Shown piece by piece: positions 62,666 to 64,000 of a DNA stretch of 64,000 bases. The stretch is from Pseudomonas rhizosphaerae. GTDB taxonomy: Bacteria > Pseudomonadota > Gammaproteobacteria > Pseudomonadales > Pseudomonadaceae. The DNA is taken from positions 3,892,001 through 3,956,000 of the forward strand of contig NZ_CP009533.1 in the NCBI RefSeq assembly GCF_000761155.1, in the 5' to 3' direction. The number at the start of each line of letters is the position of its first letter. The stretch's first letter is position 1. The notes beneath the pieces were generated by a model that saw only the letters and a list, made by a program, of their open reading frames with translations, was not told where the DNA came from and did not search any database. A program made the position numbers and the translations under genes.

Positions 62666-64000
62666 CTACGCTGCCTTACGGTTTTCCAGGTGCTGGCGCA
62701 AGTTGGTCTGAGTCGTGTGTATCTGATTGATCAAACCGTCTTTCCTGCGTTCCAGAGAGTCGAGGCTCTTGGCTGCCGGCAGTGCCTTGAACTGCGTCTC
62801 GATGCTCGGGTACTGCGCCCCGTCCTGGGCCAGCAACGCCTTGATCTCGGCAAAATCCCACTCGATGTAGTTCACCAAGACGTCCCCCTGGTTGATCAGG
62901 TAGTTGATCTTCTCATCGCTCTTGGGGCCTTTGGCCAGTTCCACGCCCAGCGTGATGGCGGAGGAGCACCACCGAGGCGACCACATACTGTGTGCTAACG
63001 ACTTCGCCGAAGGGCAGGGCGCGCTCGGTAACGTCCTTGAAGGTATCGGCCCACTCGGCCTCCGTCTCCGGCTTGAGTGAGCGGATGCGATCTTTGATCC
63101 GCCGGCCCTGGGTGAGAAAATCCTGCTGCTCATGGGAGTCATAGTCCCAGTCGAATGCGTGAGACATGATATTGAGCGGTGCGCCCAAGCCTATTTCATC
63201 GGCCAGCTTGCCTGCTGACTGGGCGAAGATTTCACCCATCACCAAGGTACCCGCAACTCCGCCAACCGCTGCGCCAAACGGACTGGCCACAAAGCCAACT
63301 GCGGCTCCTGCCACGCCACCGCGCGCTTTCCTGCCCGGTTATGTCGTAGCTCGGCGTTTGTCGGTTGCCTTTGGCATCCGTCATGCTCAGCGGTGCACCA
63401 CTGGCATCGAATTGACTGAGGCTCAGGTAACCGTCGCCGGGTTCGAGCAGGGCATCGCGCGCGACGATCTCGGCAGGCCAGTCCGACGCCGCGAGATCGC
63501 TGAGGAAGCGCTGTCGCTGGGCGCTGGTTTCTCCCCGCAGCGTGTAGCTGTCGAACAACAGCGTACCGCTGTCGTCGTCATGCCGGCAGATGCGCCCGCA
63601 CTGGTTGCGTGCCGCAGACGCTGCATCTGCCGGACCGTAGCTCAGGCGTTGAGTGGTCCGCATGCTGCCATCGGATCCCGACTGAAGAATGGCGACCGGC
63701 CTTGCGCAGTCGTCGTACCGGTATTGCCTGACGGTGCCTTTGGCATTCCAGTTGTCAGCCGGACGACCGGCCACATCGTACAAATTGGTCCTGCTCGCGC
63801 TGTCCACATTGTGTTCGAGTACAACGTTGCCCGTCAGGCTATATACAGTGTGCTGGTTGGGCGTCGTACGGGTACCGGCCTGAAAGTGGGCGAACTGACG
63901 TGCATCCCATTGATCGGTCGGACGTCCGGCGTGGTCATGCCACTGAGCGTTGATTCGTGGTTCTGCAGCGGTACCGGCCTGGCTTCGGTAGTAGTCGATG
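62666..64000 (-). pseudogene. Broken TccC-like rhs gene, 5' end outside window
   Basis: From the right edge the frame reads IDYYRSQAGTAAEPRINAQWHDHAGRPTDQWDARQFAHF and YD repeats, paralogous to the intact neighbour, as far as SYDITGQESA (about 63335). Homologous reading then stops: the frame ends at 63232, while another frame continues with KARGGVAGAAVGFVASPFGAAVGGVAGTLVMGEIF... from about 63325. No RHS core lies between. Near 62965 a further one-base shift (CTCCTCC for an expected CTCC) is needed to pass from VVSTQYVVASVVL to SAITLGVELAKGPKSDEKINYL, which ends at 62666. So it is a core-deleted, twice-shifted remnant with a different C-terminal region from its neighbour. Confidence 0.82.

Overview
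The window looks like a chromosomal segment of a Pseudomonas of the P. putida type. The evidence is the high G+C sequence, the conserved block sahR-metK / tktA-epd-pgk-fba, a choline / glycine betaine / carnitine catabolism block arranged much as in P. aeruginosa (betIBA, choXWV, gbdR, cdh, dgc), and many intergenic REP-type palindromes starting GTAGGAGCGG. Species-level placement is inference. I see no tRNA, rRNA, CRISPR array, integrase or transposase.

Left third (1-25.5 kb). It opens with the 3' part of a class III aminotransferase, then aguA (agmatine deiminase) and an OprD-type porin. A lone, lower-G+C Abi/HEPN-type gene with its own promoter follows, then a CPA1 antiporter, an MFS exporter, a MAPEG protein and a DUF1090 protein. 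Next come metK with the ArsR-methyltransferase regulator SahR, and the divergent tktA-epd-pgk-fba glycolysis / Calvin-type carbon block with three small lipoproteins, one MliC-like. A REC-PAS-GGDEF-EAL protein, a YgjP-type metallopeptidase, a winged-helix protein, an ElaA-type acetyltransferase, a FUSC membrane protein and a flavoprotein complete the region.

Middle (25.5-57.3 kb). dbpA, an MdtD-like exporter and a TldD/TldE-type pair lead into an all-minus-strand choline module: choX-choW-choV import and betI-betB-betA oxidation to glycine betaine. A BetI-like operator and a 21-bp-period direct repeat lie in its control regions. gbdR, preceded by a candidate sigma-54 promoter, faces the other way. 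An ABC-type ATPase plus HNH-like nuclease pair, reminiscent of Septu PtuAB, lies between gbdR and the carnitine genes. The carnitine set (caiX, cdhC, cdhA, cdhB, divergent cdhR) turns carnitine into glycine betaine. The dipeptidase / DUF5943 / dgcA / dgcB / EtfA-like / EtfB-like run handles dimethylglycine demethylation and passes its electrons onward. The glycine betaine demethylase genes gbcAB, the step linking the two halves, are not in this window.

Right end (57.3-64 kb). Synteny is replaced by a surface-polysaccharide O-acyltransferase (OafA type, with SGNH domain), an intact TccC-like Rhs protein, and a second Rhs reading frame that is broken. In the broken copy the N-terminal repeats are joined out of frame to an unrelated C-terminal region, which carries a further frameshift; it runs off the window.

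Three REP families occupy at least 17 intergenic sites, once as a near-perfect tandem duplication and once supplying the C-terminal codons and stop of the HNH-like gene. The most promising leads are the ATPase/HNH pair, the solitary HEPN gene, the tandem 21-bp-period sites at the choline and carnitine promoters, and the Rhs remnants.
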